Origin: Paenibacillaceae bacterium
GTDB taxonomy: Bacteria; Bacillota; Bacilli; Paenibacillales; Paenibacillaceae
Direction of reading: 5' to 3'
NCBI GenBank assembly: GCA_900766135.1
Contig: CAAFUF010000029.1
Coordinates: forward strand, 295,953 to 359,952
Length of the DNA stretch: 64,000 nucleotides
Shown here one piece after another: positions 62,251-64,000 of this stretch; position 1 is the stretch's first letter; every line of letters starts with the position of its first letter. The notes beneath the pieces are model-generated. The model made no database searches, was not told the DNA's origin, and worked only from the letters and a program-made list of their open reading frames with translations. Position numbers and translations under genes: made by a program.

Positions 62251-62560
62251 AAAAAAGCTCCTTCCCATCCCAAGGGACGAGAAGGAGCGCTCGCGTTACC
62301 ACCCTAATTAAAACCGGTTCCGGATTCGCGGCAAAGTTGCCGAACGGACCGTTCACGGTTTTCACTTCATTAGCATAACGGGACACCCCGGTACCGGACT
62401 ACTGGCGCAACGGCATGTCCCCGCGCGTTCCCCCGGACGGCTCCAGACGGTATTTCAAAAGGGATCCGCCCATTCGGTTCGCAGCAACCACCGATTCTCT
62501 GAGCGGCGGGATTCCGCCTTCTACTGAGTCTTTCCAAGCCTTTTGTCGATATGCGATTTA
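62251..62560 (-). promoter_or_regulatory. T-box riboswitch (tyrosine) in the tyrS leader
   Basis: On the minus strand the leader has the Stem I distal motif AGAGAATCGGTGGTTGCTGCGAACC, a candidate specifier TAC (Tyr) within GAAATACC (62450-62452), the T-box AGGGTGGTAACGCG (62292-62305) and a terminator with GGAGC...GCTCC and T-run (62251-62290). Uncharged tRNA-Tyr would bind and prevent termination, so tyrS is made when tyrosine is short. Confidence 0.93.
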
Positions 62561-62566
62561 AAATAA

Positions 62567-62596
62567 TATATATCATAGATGCATTCGCAAAGTCAA
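62567..62596 (-). promoter_or_regulatory. Sigma-A promoter of the T-box/tyrS unit
   Basis: TTGACT (62591-62596) and TATATA (62567-62572) with 18-bp spacing on the minus strand; the start would be near 62560, right at the leader's beginning. Confidence 0.65.
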
Positions 62597-62681
62597 ACCT
62601 ACGAAAGCTAGGTCATAAGCACGAAGAGGGCTCCAAAACGCGCCAAAATACGCTGAAAAAACATCCAAATCCCCTTTTTTA

Positions 62682-62690
62682 TGCTATAAT
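62682..62690 (+). promoter_or_regulatory. Extended -10 promoter of the PBP gene
   Basis: TGCTATAAT is a perfect extended -10 element. No consensus -35 is found 17 bp upstream, which is common for extended -10 promoters. It lies 28 nt before the PBP start. Confidence 0.65.
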
Positions 62691-62717
62691 GTTGCTGTTT
62701 ATAAAGGAGGATCATGC

Positions 62718-64000
62718 ATGGATCATGAGAACGACAAAAACTCCGGCAAGCTGCGGCGCAATACCCGGAGCGATAAACCCGCTAAACCCGCCCGGAAGCG
62801 CAAAAAAGGCCGGATCGCCTGGGCGATATTGGGTTGGCTCGTTCTGTTTGGATTAGCCGGTGCTTTATTCGCCGGAGGGGCCGTATTCGGATACGTATCC
62901 TCCATCGTCAAGGACGATCCGGTACGGTCGCGTGCCGACATTGAAGCGAAAATCAACTATAATCAAATGACGGGCTTCGCCTATTTCCGCGACGGTCAAC
63001 CGATCGGCCAGCTCCGCTCGGAAGAGGACCGGCGTCCCGTCACTTACAAGGAGATCCCGCAAACGGTGTTGGATGCGGTCATTGCCATCGAGGACAATCA
63101 TTTCGAGGAACACATCGGCATCGACTTCAAAGGTACGTTGCGGGCGGTCAAGCAGCGCCTGCTCCATGAGGACGTGCAGACCGGCGGCAGTACGCTGACG
63201 CAGCAACTGGCGCGGCGCGTGTTCCTGAACCTGGATAAAACCGAAGACCGCAAGGTCAAGGAAATGCTGCTGGCGCTTCGGCTGGAGCGGTTTTTATCCA
63301 AGGAAGAAATCATTACGGCTTATCTGAATAAAGTGCCCTTCGGCAACGGTTCGAACGGGTATCAGGTCTATGGCATTAAAGCCGCGGCCAAGGGTCTGTT
63401 CAACGTCAGCAACCTGGCCGATCTGAATATCGCCCAAGCGGCGTATTTAGCCGGTTTGCCGCAGCTTCCTTCCACCTACTCCGCTTTTAACGGCAAAGGG
63501 GAATTCAACGAGGAGGCGTTCGGTCGGGCGGTGAAACGCCAGCAGCTGGTGCTGCAGCGCATGCTCGAGGAGAACAAAATCACGCAGGCGCAATATAACG
63601 AAGCGATGGCCTTCGACATTAAGGGTTCGCTGGCCAAACCAACGAAGAAGGCTTACGACACCTTCCCGTATCTGATGCTGGAGACGGAACGCCAGGGCGC
63701 GATCGTGATCGCGATGCTGAACAATCCGGAGATGACCAAAGAGGAGGTCGCGGCGAACGCGCAAATTCTCGAGGAAGCCCGGCAGGAGCTGCTGACCGGG
63801 GGTTACCGGGTCTACACGACCATCGACAAGAAGGTCTACAACTCCATGCACAAGGTGTCGGACAACGCCGACAACTTCTCGCCGTTCAGCGAGAAGAAAG
63901 GCCTGGAGCAAGTCGCCTCGATGATGATCGACAACAAGACCGGCGCGATCCTGGGGATGATCGAAGGACGCGACTTCTACACCGAGCAAATGAACTATGC
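62718..64000 (+). CDS. Class A penicillin-binding protein, transglycosylase/transpeptidase (3' end cut by window edge)
   Basis: The frame opens at ATG 62718, 7 nt after AAGGAGG, and stays open to the right edge (427 codons). A basic cytoplasmic tail (1-33) precedes a membrane helix (about 34-58). The GT51 glycosyltransferase motifs follow: AIEDNHFEEHIGID (catalytic Glu), TGGSTLTQQLAR, and the RKVKEMLLALRLER segment. The transpeptidase domain has just begun (IDNKTGAILGMIEG). It builds and cross-links peptidoglycan outside the membrane, like PBP1a or PBP2c/PBP1 of Bacillus. No SxxK motif is visible yet because of the cut. Confidence 0.93.
   Translation, partial: MDHENDKNSGKLRRNTRSDKPAKPARKRKKGRIAWAILGWLVLFGLAGALFAGGAVFGYVSSIVKDDPVRSRADIEAKINYNQMTGFAYFRDGQPIGQLRSEEDRRPVTYKEIPQTVLDAVIAIEDNHFEEHIGIDFKGTLRAVKQRLLHEDVQTGGSTLTQQLARRVFLNLDKTEDRKVKEMLLALRLERFLSKEEIITAYLNKVPFGNGSNGYQVYGIKAAAKGLFNVSNLADLNIAQAAYLAGLPQLPSTYSAFNGKGEFNEEAFGRAVKRQQLVLQRMLEENKITQAQYNEAMAFDIKGSLAKPTKKAYDTFPYLMLETERQGAIVIAMLNNPEMTKEEVAANAQILEEARQELLTGGYRVYTTIDKKVYNSMHKVSDNADNFSPFSEKKGLEQVASMMIDNKTGAILGMIEGRDFYTEQMNY

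Overview
The window reads as a chromosomal segment of a spore-forming, low-to-moderate GC Firmicute, most likely Paenibacillus or a close relative. The evidence is the Bacillus-like gene order (rpmB/yloU/fakA, prpC-prkC-rsgA-rpe-spoVM, def-fmt-rsmB, coaBC-priA, rpoZ-gmk-remA-yicC, ylaN/ftsW, rpsD/tyrS), sporulation genes (spoVM, a SpoVIF-like gene), AGGAGG-type ribosome binding sites, GC-rich codon use and intergenic inverted repeats of the kind found in Paenibacillus. No rRNA, tRNA, CRISPR array, transposase or phage gene was seen.

Left part (1-12.7 kb, accessory). A three-gene minus-strand operon encodes an anchored glycoside-hydrolase-like protein, a membrane HEAT-repeat protein and a processive family 2 glycosyltransferase (cut by the left edge); it is a likely surface polysaccharide system. 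Next comes an SOS-controlled Y-family DNA polymerase with a coupled small partner. This pair is flanked on both sides by decayed pieces of another polymerase/YolD operon. A TetR regulator translationally coupled to a methionine aminopeptidase, a SpoVIF-like gene and a MurNAc recycling operon (murQ-murP-murR, with a recognisable promoter and CRE) follow.

Central part (12.7-43 kb, mostly core). recG, a repeat-filled gap, a DegV protein plus FakA, Asp23/YloU and divergent rpmB. Then spoVM, rpe, rsgA and the PrkC/PrpC signalling pair, followed by rlmN, rsmB, fmt, def, priA, coaBC, rpoZ, gmk, remA and yicC. After these come a bifunctional homocysteine methyltransferase/methylene-THF reductase, dapF, a Ca2+ P-type ATPase, divergent rqcH and a PHP phosphoesterase. 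Many neighbours overlap by ATGA, so translation is often coupled.

Right part (43-64 kb). A LysR regulator, an unrecognised 145-aa protein, YlbG and YlbF; a bacterial XPB helicase with its partner; a CBS protein and an M20 amidohydrolase. On the plus strand are a YugN-like protein and FtsW, then an Asp23 protein, a Ca2+/H+ antiporter, YlaN, an HPr-like protein lacking the phosphorylatable histidine, an M29 aminopeptidase, a lipoprotein and a GAF-GGDEF diguanylate cyclase. The window ends with rpsD (long leader), a T-box-controlled TyrZ-type tyrS and the start of a class A penicillin-binding protein cut by the right edge.

The least ordinary parts are the nested polymerase/YolD remnants (4.9-7.0 kb), the hydrolase/HEAT/glycosyltransferase operon, the XPB pair, the TetR-MetAP pair, the histidine-less HPr-like protein, the Gly/Arg-rich N-terminus of RsmB, and three families of intergenic repeats. 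Starts were chosen by ribosome binding site spacing and family alignment from memory; no database search was run.
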